This document shows positions 12,901 to 26,217 of a stretch of DNA of 64,000 bases, one piece after another. The translations under genes were made by a program, and so were the position numbers. The stretch is from Amblyornis subalaris (lineage: Eukaryota > Chordata > Aves > Passeriformes > Ptilonorhynchidae): contig JACAXG010000111.1 of assembly GCA_018881555.1 (NCBI GenBank), positions 744,001-808,000 on the forward strand, read 5' to 3'. Below the pieces are notes generated by a model. It was not told the DNA's origin. It saw only the letters and a list, made by a program, of their open reading frames with translations, and searched no databases. How positions within the stretch are numbered: the stretch's first letter is position 1; every line of letters starts with the position of its first letter.

Positions 12901-14873
12901 CATGCATTTATGTACTAAGTATGCCTTTCTCATAAATTCTCCCATATGATTGTCTTCAGGAGATTTGGTTCAGAATGATATCATTTCTTTATAAACCGAA
13001 TGTTTCAAGAAGACTGACCTTGTTTTAAGTTTATTTTTGTCCTTGCTACACTAATAAAATAGATGAGAGAAATAGGGAGTAACTGTTCCCTATGCTTATA
13101 GAAGTTGTATTTCAAAAAAATTATCTCTTCCTCCTCCCACTGTATTTTGTTTTGCCAGTGTTGTGTTGTTTTAGGATTCCTTGCTCATTCAAATTGATCT
13201 TTTCACTTTCAGAATAAGCACTGATTAATTTTCCCTGCAGTCTAGTAGCCTGTTAAGTTTTTGTGTTATGCTCTTTGCACTAAAGGAGAGATTTTTCTGT
13301 GACTTGCCCACTGTCAAGAAGGAAGGAATTAGACAGAAATCAAGAATTTCTGACAGCTATGTATGTTCTTGAAGCATCTCTTTCTGCCTCAGTACAAAAA
13401 TAATCAAAACTCTACAAACTTGAAGCTGTGGCACAAACTTTATAACAAGTCACTTAAGCATTGCAGCTTACTATAGCTGCACTACAGCGCAGCAAACTAT
13501 TTCTTTGTTAGCCTTACTGGAGAAAATTGGATTCTTACATTACCCCCTATTTGTTAGTACATTTTTACTTTGTAATTTTTTAACCCATAATAATAATAGT
13601 CAATCTGATTTTGATTTAGCTTGGTAGAAGTACACTGCTTGTGTATCAGGTGTGTGGAGCGTGTACAGTCTTCTGCATTTGGCTTAATACTACATTGTTA
13701 GAGGAAAATAGATCATGCTGGATTGGGCAGTCTGAGGAAGGTGAGGCTGTTGCTGCTCCATAACCCTCAGATTTTATCACACAACCTCACTCATACTTAC
13801 TAGAAGAACATAAGAAAAAATTGCTAGGTGAATACTTTTCAGTTACTGCCAAGATTTGACACTCCCATCTTTAAAATGGAGACTTGAGACTTAGCTGGTG
13901 CAAACTATTAGGATGTTCATGGATTAATGAGCACCCGAAGAGTAAACAGGTAGAGCAGCAAGATAGTCTATGTAAAAAAAGCTATACTCTATGCAATGAA
14001 ATATAGTAGTTTACAATTCCTTAATGATACAGAGTGCAGATTCTGAGGAGTCACCTATGTGATTACTGCTGAATTACAGTTTTCTAAGTACCGTGGTGTA
14101 AATCCATTTCCTGCCTCCACAGGTGCCCCCCTCCTCCTACCCCCCCAAAAAAGAAAATTAAAACAACAACCTTAAGAACAAAAACCTGTTTGAGAGTCCA
14201 ACATGTCATCCAAAGGGTTTTCTTCCATCCTCCTTGTGGACTTGAATCCACATGTCAGTATGACTACCATCTAGAGGTGTCCACACACCTACCAGTGGAA
14301 GACCCACCTTCCTTTTTCTTCACTTGATTTGTCATTTTATTCTCCATTTGCTGTGTTAGTCTCTGTTTTTTTCTGAGTTTGGGCTGAGCTTTTCATTAAC
14401 CTTGTACTTCCTCATGTCTGCCAAAACTTTTCACAAGAAAACAGCCCTCTCATAATTACCTTTTTGTCATTTGTCCCAGCTTTGCCACAACCATACTCAG
14501 ATTTCATAATTCATTTTGTTCTATGGGCAGCATCAGCCTTATGCAGTATTATCAACAGGATTGTTTCATTGTGGGTGGCTTGGCAGCCCAATATTCATGC
14601 ATTTTTACAAGCTTAGAGTGCTTGGATTTAATTTACATTTTTCAATTCTGCACAGAATTTTTCTCTTTTAGATCTCTATCTAGATCCAGTTCCTCGTGGT
14701 CAGGGTCTTACTGTTTGTGCTGGAGTGTGTGCCAGAGCAGCAGGGCAACCTGTTTTTCACACTGTTGCTGTAGTCTGTCATGGTTCATTACTAGGGCCTC
14801 AGCTATGGTGAGGCTGTGTACTCCACTTTGACTCCTTACTCACAATTTCCTTTACATACCATCCGTTTCTTAC

Positions 14874-15940
14874 TGTATTGATTTTACAGGGCCTGGTTTT
14901 TAGTAGTGGAGGGGCCACAGAGATGCCTTCTGTGAGAAGCTGCTAGAAGCTTCCACCATGTCCAGCAGAGCCAATCCCTGATACAGCCAAAGATGGACGT
15001 GCCACTGGCCAAGGCTGAGCCAGTTAGAAATGATGGTAATGCCTCTGTGATAACGTATGTAAGAAGAAATCAAAACAAAGGTTGGGGTGCAGTTTTAATT
15101 TCAGCCAGAGAAGAGTAGAGTGAGAACACATGGGGAGAACAACTATGCGGACACCAAGGTCAGTGAAGAAGGAGGGGAAGGAGGTGCTCCAGGCACTGGA
15201 GCCGAGATTCCTCTGCAGCCTGTGATGAGGACCATGGTGAAGCAGCTGAGGCCCTGCAGCCCGTGAAGGACCACGGGAATGCAGAGATCCACCTTCAGCC
15301 CATGGAGGAGGAGCCCTCACCGCAGCAGGTGGATAAGTGGGACAAGGCTGTGACTCTGTGGGAGACCCATGAAGAGAAGGGCCTGGCTTACAGGCCGGAG
15401 CAGCCTGTTCTTGAAGGACCACACCCCGTGGAAGAGTGACCCACACTGCAGCAGTTGGAGGGCTACTGTTGCCCATGGCATGAACTCATGTTGCAGCAGT
15501 TCACAGGGAGCTGCTGCTTGTGCAATGGAGCCACATCGGAGAACTGTCTCCCGTGGGAGGGACGCCGGGGTGCAGCAGGGGAATGACTCCTCTCCCTGAG
15601 CAGCAGGAGCAGCCACGGGTGATGAACTGACCATAACCTCCATTCCCGTTCTCCTTGTACTGCTGGGGTAGGAAGTGGAGCTGGGAGGGTGGGGGGAAAG
15701 TGTTTTTTAAGGGCTTATTTTACTTCTCATTATCCTGCTCTGGTTCTGTTAGTAAAAAATTCGCTTTATATCTCTAAGTGGAGCCTGTTTTGCCCTTGGT
15801 GGTGTTTGATGAGCGATCTCTTCTGGTGCTTCAATCCATGAACGCTTCATTATATTTTCTTTCCTCTATCCAACTGCAGAGGGGAGCGAGTGAGTGGCTT
15901 TTGTGAGTGCCTGGCATCTGGCCTGGATCAACCCATGACA
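14874..15940 (+). mobile_element. Solo LTR, family 2, copy A
   Basis: It shares an end-to-end order of blocks with copies at 23899 and 54815: AGAAGCTGCTAGAAGCTTCC, GCCACTGGCCAAGGCTGAGC, a run of CAGCCCRTGGAGG-type repeats, GAACTGTCTCCCGTGGGAGG, GTGATGAACTGACC, CTTCTCATTATCCTGCTCTG, and an end near CAACCCATGACA. The 5' end is diverged (TGTATTGATTTTACAGGG). Flanking 5-mers CTTAC and CTGAT agree at only three positions, so the target duplication is decayed or the ends are slightly misplaced. The CAG/CCC-rich imperfect repeats in the middle are typical of this avian LTR family. Confidence 0.85.
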
Positions 15941-17140
15941 CTGATATCTTTTGGTTCAATTTGCTAGGAAATAATGTGATATCTCTGTGAAAGATGTAGA
16001 GCTGAATCTCTTCATTTTCTTGCTGTAAAGATGCCTATAAATGTTTTAAGAAGCAAGAAAAGCTTGTTTTTGTGAAATCTGCAAATCACCAGCTTGCATG
16101 TATAGGGCCACAAGGTTTTTACAGATGTGGATCTAAATGGGTGGTTGCTGCGATTTCTATTTTTTTTTTGTGTCCACCTGCTTGGATTGCAGAGACTTGA
16201 GACACATTTCTGCAAGGATATATTTGCAGAAGACATAATTTACAGAATTATGTGCCTGGATCTGTCAGTCTATTTGGAGAAAGAGGTACTGACATGCTAC
16301 TCTGAGGTGTACTAGAAACTATGTTTTACCAACTGAAGCTTTTAGGAAGTGCTTTGGTTGGTTGGTTGATTTTGTTATTTGATTTTCCTTTTTCTGAACT
16401 AATGCATAGTCATGGAATAATTCCCTCTTGTTTAAAGAAATGCAGAATCATTTAACTTTTTAAGAATGGATTTGAAGGAGCAGCTGATTTCCTCTTGCAA
16501 AGTGGGTAACATTTATTTCTGAAAATTTAGTATACTGACTTAACCTCAGTGTACAAGATACCATATATTGGAATAAGAGCAAGTCTGTGAGTTTTAGTCA
16601 AGGAGACTGTTAGTTTGGTCCGGTTGCATGAATATATCAATGATTTGCAAGTTGCACCAGTGATTCTTTATCCTGTTAATGAAAAGACACTCCAAACAGA
16701 ACCTAACAACTTACATGAAAATTCTTATGATTCTTAATAAAGTTGTCAGTGTTTTCAAACTGTAAATTGGTTTGTAAAAAAAAGGTATTTTTACAACAGA
16801 AGTCAGATATGATACATTATTTAGTATAACTGAGAAACCGTTGAATGGTTCGTCAGATATGGACATCAGCTTGGCATTTTTTATAGTGTGATGTTCCTTA
16901 GAAGAAAAGCGGAACTAAAGTCAGGAGTTTGGACTTATGTGGAATTCTATGCCTAGCTCCAGAGGATGTCAATAAACTTTTATTCAGTAGTAAGCATGTT
17001 AACTTCACTGTAAGTTGTTAGTTTTATCAGTGTTAACTTCTTGGGGCAGAAATAATATCTGTAATATTATGAGTGATGCAGCCAGATATTCTCAGTTACA
17101 CAGTCTATTTTAAAAAAATCCTATCAGTAAAAAGTAGTAG

Positions 17141-17275
17141 GTATTATATTATTATATCCTTATACTATATAAATATAGATTAAATAAAATTAATAATGTC
17201 AGGATTAATAATGTAATAATTGCTAAAATTCATAATATAAATATTATATATTAGTAGTATTATATTCTCTATAGT
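17141..17275. repeat. AT-rich low-complexity tract
   Basis: About 135 bp composed almost only of A and T, with many TATTATAT, AATAATG and TAAATATA units but no fixed period. Confidence 0.85.
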
Positions 17276-18030
17276 GCTGATGATGTCTATTTCTAGCACA
17301 GTGTATGATGCCTGCAGTTCAGCAGCTTTCTTAACTAATGTAAAACATGGCAGATCTCATAGAAGAAAAAGATAAAATAAGTCTGAGTTAAAAATTATTT
17401 GATTTTAAATTCTGAAAGTTAATGCTGACCTTTGGACTTCTTTTTGTAATTCTGCTAAGGTAACACCTTGTCCTCTGAGGCAGCTGAAGGTAACAAGTAC
17501 CACTGAACAGCCCCAAAAGATTTTGGGAGTACTAAAGACCATGGTATTTGTGTTCTGTTGCATAAAAACATCCAGAGAAATTTTCTGTTAAAAAATGCAA
17601 AGTATCGTACATAGCTGTGATCATGAAACTTTCAAAAACCACAAGAGTTTATGATGGCTCATTTATGCTATTTTTGAATTTATTATTTATTGAGGGCACA
17701 ATAGTTTTGCCTATTTCATGCTTGTTTGTTGGGTAGAACGGTGTCACTCTTAACGTTTGAGTGTCTTGTGACACAAACTGTCTTTAGAGCTGAAAGTCTA
17801 CAAAAATACAACCAAAGTGTTCTCCATTTAGATTTTATAAAATACAAGACTTAGTAAAATAGATAAGAGTGTAGATAAGAGTTTTGAGAATTTAAATCAC
17901 TGTTGTATAATAAGCCAGGCAAGGTGATTTCAGAGGGTTTTTTGATTTATTGCTGCAGAATGGTTTGTAAAATGGGCTGTTCAGTGCCAAGTCAGTTGGA
18001 GGATTGAGAAAAAGACCAACAACATGTCTC

Positions 18031-18420
18031 TGTCATGGTTTAAGACAATTTAAAGAGATGGACACTCTAAAATGAGTTACCTCCCCTTAGTTTCAACCAG
18101 TCCCTTTCCACCAATAAGAAGAAATATGAGTAGATACGAGTCAAGAAATAACAGTTTACTAACAAGCAATACTGCAAGAGCAAAAAAATAACAGTAAATA
18201 ATCACTAGGTACAGAATTGCTGAATCTCACAAACTCGCTGAGAACAACAAGAAACCCCAGTTGGCAGAAATACCTGTTCCAAGATGGTGCCTGCCACAGG
18301 CAGCTGTGTGTAGGGGGAAAACGGGAAAATGGTGCCGGCTCTCTCCCCCAGGATGGCGCTGCCCAGGTGACCACATTGTCGGGAGGCAAAGGGAAATAAG
18401 ATAGTGGCAAACCCTCCCTG
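18031..18420 (-). mobile_element. Possible LTR fragment of a different family
   Basis: It begins TGTCATGGTTTAAGACA, close in form to the family-1 end TGTCTTGGTTTAAAAGACA, and is followed by a purine-poor stretch, AATAACAGTTTACTAAC, then a GC-rich part with repeated ATGGYGC units and GGGGGAAAACGGG. This order resembles family 1, but overall similarity is low and the right end is undefined. No duplication was found. Confidence 0.45.
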
Positions 18421-18548
18421 GACGAATCTGGTTATCTACTTATGTGAAGCTGATTTTCTCCATATTTGCATTAAACTAAAGAGAGTTTAATATTTGTCAA
18501 TATTTTTTTATAAATAAATATAAAATAATAATTTTCTTCCAGTGAGCT

Positions 18549-18880
18549 TGTGGTGGATTGGCCTTGGCTGGTTGCCATCCCCCTGCCTCTCTCTCACTCC
18601 CCTTCCTCGATAGGACACTGGGGAGAAAATAAAATGGAAAGGCTTGTAAATTGAGATAAAGAGGTGGATTCCCAGTTGCTGTCATGGGCAAAATAGACTT
18701 GATTTGGGGAAAATTAATTTATTGCCAATTAAAATAGAGTTGCATGGTGAGAAACAAGACAAAACATAAAACCACTTTCCTTGCTCTCCCCCCTCACCTT
18801 TTCCCATGCTTAACTTCACTTCTTCAGTTCTGACTCTTCCACCTCTTCTTTCCTGGGGCAGGGCATGGCTCCCCACTTTG
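18549..18880 (-). mobile_element. Truncated family-2-like LTR, 3' end only, inverted
   Basis: Read on the minus strand, this ends in GCCAATCCACCACA and contains the family-2 3' blocks: TCTATTTTAATTGGCAATAA, AATTAATTTTCCCCAAATC, AAGTCTATTTTGCCCATGAC, and a purine-rich part before GGCAACCAGCCAAGGCC. The match fades to the right of about 18880, so the element is truncated or belongs to a related subfamily. Confidence 0.65.
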
Positions 18881-21800
18881 GCACTGCACCTCAGACAGAG
18901 CAGCTGCAGCTGCAGCTCAGGAGGGAAAAGTGAGGCAGTTTCTTCTTAAATTATGACTCAGATTTGGCAAGTGTTTGTACTGGGCAGCTTAGACCCTAGA
19001 ATCAGTTATGGTAGTGTGCAGCTGAAGGGCTCTGGGTAGCCTTGGGTTCACTTAGGGGACGCAGACTTGGGGGTTGTGGGGTTTGCCAGAAGAGACCAGT
19101 GCAACTGGCTGTGACTCTGGGAGGGTCTTTTTGTGAGGTGACAGGAGAAATGCAGGCCTTAGGATAAAACCAATAAAAAGTGTGGTCTATTGAAAAAAAT
19201 ATAACACCCCCCCACATTGGTAGGAAATCTAGGGAAGCTAATGTGCTTGCAGATGGTACTTTGATGCCATTATCAGAGTGCTTAGGTTTGTGGTTTTGCA
19301 AAGCCCCAACACCAGCTGGTGCTGCAAGTCTTGGTCCAGACATAGACTTCTGTTGTCCCTGCTGCCAGCTGAGCTCTCACAGAAGGGATCCATCTTTTCC
19401 CATACATGTACATGCATAGGAGGAATTGCCCGGCATATGACCAAAAGAATTACTTGTGGGTTGAGGAGAATGGGAACAGAAACAGTTTGTTTCTGTATTT
19501 CTTTAATTCTGTTATTTTGAGGCGTTCAAATTCCTCCAGACAAAACAGATTGCAAAGAGTTAAAGCTGCAGCTGCATTTTCTGATGTGCAGAAATGAATC
19601 TGAGGTGAGGAAAACATGGACCATGATGGTACAGAAGCCCACCTCTCTGGGACATGGGGAATGTGTGGGGATGGGACTTGGCTGCACTTGCAATGGTTGG
19701 GAGCCAAGGGAGATGTCATATTGTCACTGCTCAGCAGGCTTTGGCTGCTCTGTTTTGTAGTCACTCGGGTGCTGCTGTTCTGCTATTGTGGGGTACCAAC
19801 AAACTCGCTCCTGAGCATTTTCCTTTAACATTTCTTGGTGACTTAGTTCTTTGCAGTAGGTATGGGTTATGTATCTTGAGCTCTTTGACTCTTCTTTGTT
19901 GCACCTTGCTTGGACATCTCAGTTTGCTGATTTTTTTCCTTTTCTTTTCGTTGTAATATTCAGGTTCCCTGCATGAGCCCTCTAAATATTTGTCTGTATG
20001 CTGTTACTTCTATAAGCTGTAAAATAAATCTGTATTTGGCTTCTCAACTTGCTTGGTTACCTGAAGTATGATGGTTATTTTTATTCCCAAAACATGCAGA
20101 ATTAAATAATGTAGTACAAAGAATTACTTGGGTGATTTTAGGGTTTTTTTGGGGTTGGGGATTTTTTTTTCTGTTTGTTTGGGTTGAGTGGGGTTGGATT
20201 GGGGTTTTTTTGAACTTTCAGGAAGGAAAGGGATATTCTGTGTTCAGGGGTTTTTTAGTAATGTATCAGTTTTTCTGTCACTGCAGTGCTGCAGTGATTT
20301 TTTTTCTCTTAGGTTTTTGTTGTTAGGATAAGTTTATCTATTTTGCAGGTATCCATGTGCATTTTATAGCTCAAAACCTCTCTTCTGCCAGTTGATGGTG
20401 GTTTGGAAGAAATCTATTATGTGATCTCCAAATCTGCTCCACAACGTGTACTGAAGTGCAGTATGTGGGGACCATCACAAATTGCCTTCACAAGTGTACT
20501 TCAGATCCAAACTAAAACACCTAGGTAGACCCACTGTGAGAAACTGTCTCTGATAAGTGTAAAAGACAATCTATTCACTCTTGCAAACTGCAGATCTTTT
20601 TTTCCACGCTCCTTGCCTTCCTTTCTGTTTCCTTTTTTTGAGATGTTTTTCCCCCTAGAACTGATGAGAGTTAGAAGTTCAGAGACTTTCAGAAAAGCCA
20701 AAGCCCTGGTCACAGGCCTGAAGGGGCCATCATTTTTTTCTCAGGACTAGTTGTAATTTCTTTAGTCATGGCTTTGATAAAATTTTTGAAACATTCAGCT
20801 TGTAGTGACTTACTTTAAGTTCCAGAGCTTGGATGATGTATATTTGAACTCATGATCTTCACAAGTAACTGTCAGCAGAAAACTGACCTGTTTGAAAGTC
20901 TTCAAACTTGGTTTTGTAAAATTCCTGTTGTTGACCAGCTGCATTTGTGCATAAAAGTTGTTCTATTCAGGTGACTTATTTAACATGTTTAGAAGTGTGT
21001 GGCAGAAGAGTATTTTAGACTCTTAGTTTTTAGTAACCCTTATGCCAGGAGTCTCAGAAGACTGTAAGGAGGAGTGTGTTGTGCTAATATTCTAAAAAGT
21101 AAAGTGAATATCTAATACTTGTGGTGTGGCAGCTTAATATAAATCCCCTGTAGGATAATGGAATAAATACTGTGGGTTGACAAACTTTGAAAATTGCAGG
21201 CCTTTCTAAACGGTGTATGCTGCAGTTCAAGCAGGCAAGAACTTAGGGGATCATACTAGTTTGTGCTTTTTAGGAGGTTGGATTTACTGATCATCATGTG
21301 TTTTACAACTTTTATAGAGCTAAAAGCTTACTTGTCCAGAGAAGTCCACGTAACTTAATACTGACAGTAGCCACCTGCCTGACTGATTTAAAACACAGTG
21401 TTGAATTCTGTAGTAAAGTGGTAATCTTAACATAATCCTATAGCAACCTACAAATCTATGAGAAATACGTAGTTCTTTTTTATTTTCATTGACTTTAAGG
21501 TCTACTTCTTTGTTTAAAGTTGATTCAGTGACTATCCTACCTTCATTTCAAAGAATGTTCTTGTGAGAGAGATCATATCCTCAGTACTTTCTGTCATGAA
21601 TTTAAGAAATTAAAAATGAAAGGATGCTATAGTATAGCAGAGAAAAGGGAAATTAGCATGTGCATTCTTGTAAGGTCACTTATGCAAAGCTCAGATATTT
21701 GAAGAGAGGTCAGGCCATTCCTTTGCCTGATGGATAGCAGAGACCAGAGCATGGCTTTTAATTTGAGTTAAATACCACTGAAGTGTAGAGCCTAGCATAT

Positions 21801-23898
21801 GAGTTAAGCTTGGATCTCGGAAGATCCTCCTTCTGTTGTAGGAGGAATGGTCCTTCCTTGAAAAGGAATAAAAAGATAAACCAGAATAATTTCAAATATA
21901 TGATTCCCTGGAATTATAGAATCCTCCTTATCTAGATTTAATGGAACATTTAAAAGATACATTATCTTTTCTTTATGAAATATAATAAAGCAAAATAATT
22001 AGGGCTTCTATTTCCTGTAGAGAAAGGATTATGAGTGTCTTTGAAATACAGTGCCTTAATAATAACTTCTGAGAATAAGTGAAAGGAGCCATTGACAGAC
22101 TGTCTGCAATCCAAAAGGAGAAAAATACCAACAGATGAATACCTCAATATTTTAAGTACTTCAAGTATTGAAATGTTTCAGGATTATACTGTTCCTCCTT
22201 TATATTTATTAATGTTAAATATGTTTTACCTTAGAATCCCCCTTTTTAGCTGCCACTTTTCTCTACTGTAATTTCACTAGTTGGATGTATTAATAATATA
22301 AAAAGATTTTATAATGTTAAGAATGCATAATAAAATATTTTAAATGGAATATACTCTTCTACTAAAATCTAAGTATAGCTATGTAAAAAGAGAAGAAAAA
22401 ATAACCTACTTTTACAGAAATGTGAGCCATCTTTTAGGTGTCATTTCTCTTTGGAAAGTACACAAAAGCACTGCGGGGCAGGGTACAAATAATTTTTAAA
22501 GTAAGCAATGGCCACCTTACATGTGTTAAGAAAATTTTTAATTTATGTTCTGTTTCCTTATGACTCCATCTTTAAATGCTGTTACACTATTTTACCTATT
22601 GTCTGTATGTCTTGGCTGGGGCTGGTCTATGTGGAGGTTCTAGCTGTAAATGTTCCATAGGGATGTGAAAACTGTGCTTCAATGACTCTCCTCAATTTTC
22701 TTTGTTTTCTTCTAAACTCTCTCCCATGTAGCTGTGTTCTGGTCAGTTTGTTTTCTTAGCAGGTAGAGACTGGCAAGTGTATGGAAAGCATTGTGCCTTT
22801 TACAGAATGCATCCATTTTTGATTTGCATGATCTGGCAGTAGTGTGTGTGATCTGGTTAGCTTGATTAGCATCAACAGATATTTTATTTCCTTAACCTGA
22901 TGGGACTCCAGTGGCTGCAGCCAGGCATTGCTCCCATTTCCTTGCTCAGACTGTAATTTCTGAGCAAGCTGCCATTTGAGAGACACATCTGAGTACCCTG
23001 GCCTGTGTACAGTGCAATTACTAATACTCTTGAAGTTCTGTTGTAAGCTGCAGATGTGGAGAAATGCCAGCCTTCATTAGGGTTTAATTATGTCTGGGAA
23101 ACAGATTTCATGTGTAGTTGCCTTGGAGCAGCTAGTTTCAGTAACAGGAATGTGTTTGTCCTGAAAAAGTAGGTCTCAGTCAAGATTCTTCTCACTGCAG
23201 AGAAACGAGTGGTGTTGATGTACTCCCTATTTGGATGACTAACCGTTCTCTCATCAGCTCTGGGGAGCAGCACAGGCTGTATCTTGCCTTGTAATTCATG
23301 GAAGGCACAGAAATTGCTAATGTTTCGAGCTAGAAAAAAGATGTTTTTGGTGAGCCTGAAGCAGGCAGACATGTCTGGTGAGGCCACTCAAATGCAGGTG
23401 GGTGCCAGTCTAGCCACACAGGGCTCCTGCTAATGAAAATCTGATGTGTAGTGCCTCGTGGTGCATCTGCTTTAGTGCTGAGAAGTGGCCACAGCATTTC
23501 AGAAAGGTTGTAAGAGAGGAAGATGTTCTTCGGAGTTTTTTACCTAATCTCTCAGGACTATGCTTGGAAGTATATATATGACATCTTCCCATATGTTTTT
23601 GGAGAGGACTCTGGGACTATCTTTACAGTAGGGCACTGTAACACAGCTATGTTTCAGCTAACAATCTATGAGAAAATACCAGTGGCAGATCGATTTTCCT
23701 TCAAGCCTTTGGAAACTCCTGAGCTGGACTGTGTAGCTTTGATTTTCTTTTTTTAATGTGGCCTGAATCAGCAGCTTCTCCTTGAAATAGAAGTAGTAAA
23801 ATGATTTATAAGTGTTAATAGAAGTTGATGGTTAGAGATGAAACTGGGCTTATTATGTGGGCTAAAATGGTAGCAGAAAATAGAGTAGAAGAGAAGGC

Positions 23899-24953
23899 TG
23901 TCATGTGGTTTGTATGGCCTGATTTTTGGTAGCGGGAGGCTACAGAGGTGGCTTCTGTGAGAAGGTGGTAGAAGCTTCCACCATATCTGGCAGAGCCAAT
24001 CCCTGGTGGCTCCAAAGACAGACGTGCCACTGGCCAAGGCTGAGCCAATTTAAAATGGTGGTAACATGTCTGTGATAGCATATTTAAGAAGAAATCAAAA
24101 CAAAGGTTGGGGTGCAGTTTTAATTGTGACTAGAGTGAGAACACGTGAGGAGAACAACTAGGCAGACACCAAGGTCAGTGCAGAAGGAGGGGAAGGAGGT
24201 GCTCCAGGCACTGGAGCTGAGATTCCTCTGCAGCCTGTGGTGAGGACCATGGTGAAGCAGCTGTGCCTCTGCAACCCATGAAGGGTCACTGGAATGCAGA
24301 GATCCACCTACAGCCCATGGAGGAGCCCCACACCAGAGGAGGTGGATGCCTGGAGGAGGCTGTGACCCTGTGGGAGACCCATGAAGAGAGGGGCCCCGCT
24401 TACAGGCTGGAGCAGCCTGTCCTTGAAGGACCACACCCCGTGGAAGAGTGACCCACACTGCAGCAGTTGGAGGGCTACTGTTGCCCGTGGCATGAACTCA
24501 TGTTGCAGCAGTTCACAGGGAGCTGCTGCTTGTGCAATGGAGCCACATCGGAGAACTGTCTCCCGTGGGAGGGACGCCGCGGTGCAGCAGGGGAATGACT
24601 CCTCTCCCTGAGCAGCAGGAGCAGCCACGGGTGATGAACTGACCATAACCTCCATTCCCGTTCTCCTTGTACTGCTGGGGTAGGAAGTGGAGCTGGGAGG
24701 GTGGGGGGAAAGTGTTTTTTAAGGGCTTATTTTACTTCTCATTATCCTGCTCTGGTTTTGTTAGTAAAAAATTCACTTAAAATCTCTAAGTGGAGCCTGT
24801 TTTGCCCTTGATGGTATTTGATGAGCGATTTCTCCCAGTCCTTATCTCAGCCTATGAACCCTTCATTGTATTTTCTCTCCTCTATCCAGCTGCAGAGGGG
24901 GGCAAGTGTGTGGCTTTTGCAGGTATCTGGCAACCGGCCAGTGTCAAACCACA
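23899..24953 (+). mobile_element. Solo LTR, family 2, copy B
   Basis: It has the same architecture as copy A, starting TGTCATGTGGTTTG and ending GTCAAACCACA. The 3' portion from about 24390 to 24760 is almost identical to copy A (15378-15750), while the first 150 bp differ more. Flanking 5-mers AAGGC and ACAGC match at three positions. The 8 kb between copies A and B carry no retroviral internal sequence, so they are best read as separate solo LTRs. Confidence 0.85.
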
Positions 24954-25177
24954 ACAGCTGTCCAAGTAGGGAGGAGAAAAAAGTTAATTTTAATCTCCTG
25001 TAACTTACATCTATGCATTCTTACTTCCTCCTCCTTTGCATCTGTTATTTTGTGCCATAGTTCTTGTTTCTTGTGATTTTTTTTTTCCCCCAGCTATATA
25101 CCTACAAGATTGAATCTATCAAAGTAGCATTTAATTCCAGGAGTATTGCAGTTTGAAACCACTAAGGTTTTCCTTCA

Positions 25178-25193
25178 TTTTTTTTTTTTTTTT
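25178..25193. repeat. Poly-T run (16)
   Basis: An uninterrupted run of 16 T in intron 1. It is not joined to a recognisable retroelement. Confidence 0.9.
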
Positions 25194-26217
25194 GGTAACT
25201 TCAGTTGTCACTATAACCTTTAAATGAAATATCTTTGTTAGTGGTATTTCACTGTTCCTTCATGAGTTTTTGCTAGCCCACAGCCCTTATGTGCTCTTGC
25301 TTACCTAATTTCTGTGAATGGAAGCAGATACCTGATGTCTTGCTGTGACTCAGAAATAAGAGACAAACTAGCTAATACTTAAAACCTTCTTCCCAATAAT
25401 GTGGTCCAGATATTAGGTCCCTGAAGCTTATTGTATGGTAGCTAGAAAGTATTAGCTCAGTTGTTTTGAATGGCAAGAAGTGGATGGAAGAGTACTTACA
25501 TGCCCATGACCAAATATTTGGGAACTTTAGTTCTCTTATCTGCCTGTCTGCTTGTACTTCCTCACTCTGAATAATATCTGCACATCCTACGTATTGTCTT
25601 TGACAATGACTTTCTCAGAGAAAGACTTGAAAAAGTAATTGTCAAAAACCATGTAGTAAAGTGTAAGTCTAATAAAAATAAAAATTGAAATTATGGTTGT
25701 CTGTTTTGAGGTGTTTCCCTTTTTTAGTATAAAGATAGGGTGGAGGGTTGGGGGGATTGTACAATTTACTGTTTTCAGTAACTACGTGTTACAGTTGCCA
25801 TTGTAACTACCTGTGCAGTTGCAGTGGTACATTTTTAAGTATGTTACACTATAGAAGGCTAGCAAGTTCTGTAGCCTATCTACCCCAATTTTTCAGCTTA
25901 ATTCAGGTATAACTCCTTTGGAACTTGTGAAATAAAATGAATTATAGGAGGATTAGGTCTTTAATTCTATGGTGTCTGAACTGTAATTGCTTTTCATGAG
26001 GGAATATCCTTAGCTTGAAACTCTCAGGTAATAATGAGTGCCTCAGAACAAATGCATTTACTGACTGTATGACAGAAGTTATTAGGGTTTCGGCACTATT
26101 TCTGTACCATTTCAGTGAGTATAAATAGTGTTCTGTGACTCACTTGTCTCAGCTGAAAAAAGCTGATGAGGCTAGCAGACTAACTAGCTGGACTTCACTG
26201 TTTCTTGTTTAAGTTGG

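Noticed and set aside
15024..15476. 150-codon minus-strand ORF and its relatives at 24120-24655 and 55262-55639
   Set aside because: They lie within family-2 LTRs, in the imperfect CAG/CCC-rich repeat part, antisense to the element, with no protein similarity recognised.
15941..23898. Internal part of a full-length provirus between the two same-strand family-2 LTRs A and B
   Set aside because: The spacing (8 kb) would fit, but the interval has no gag/pol/env-like frames, no primer-binding site after copy A and no polypurine tract before copy B. It contains other LTR pieces, and the outer flanks do not form a shared duplication.
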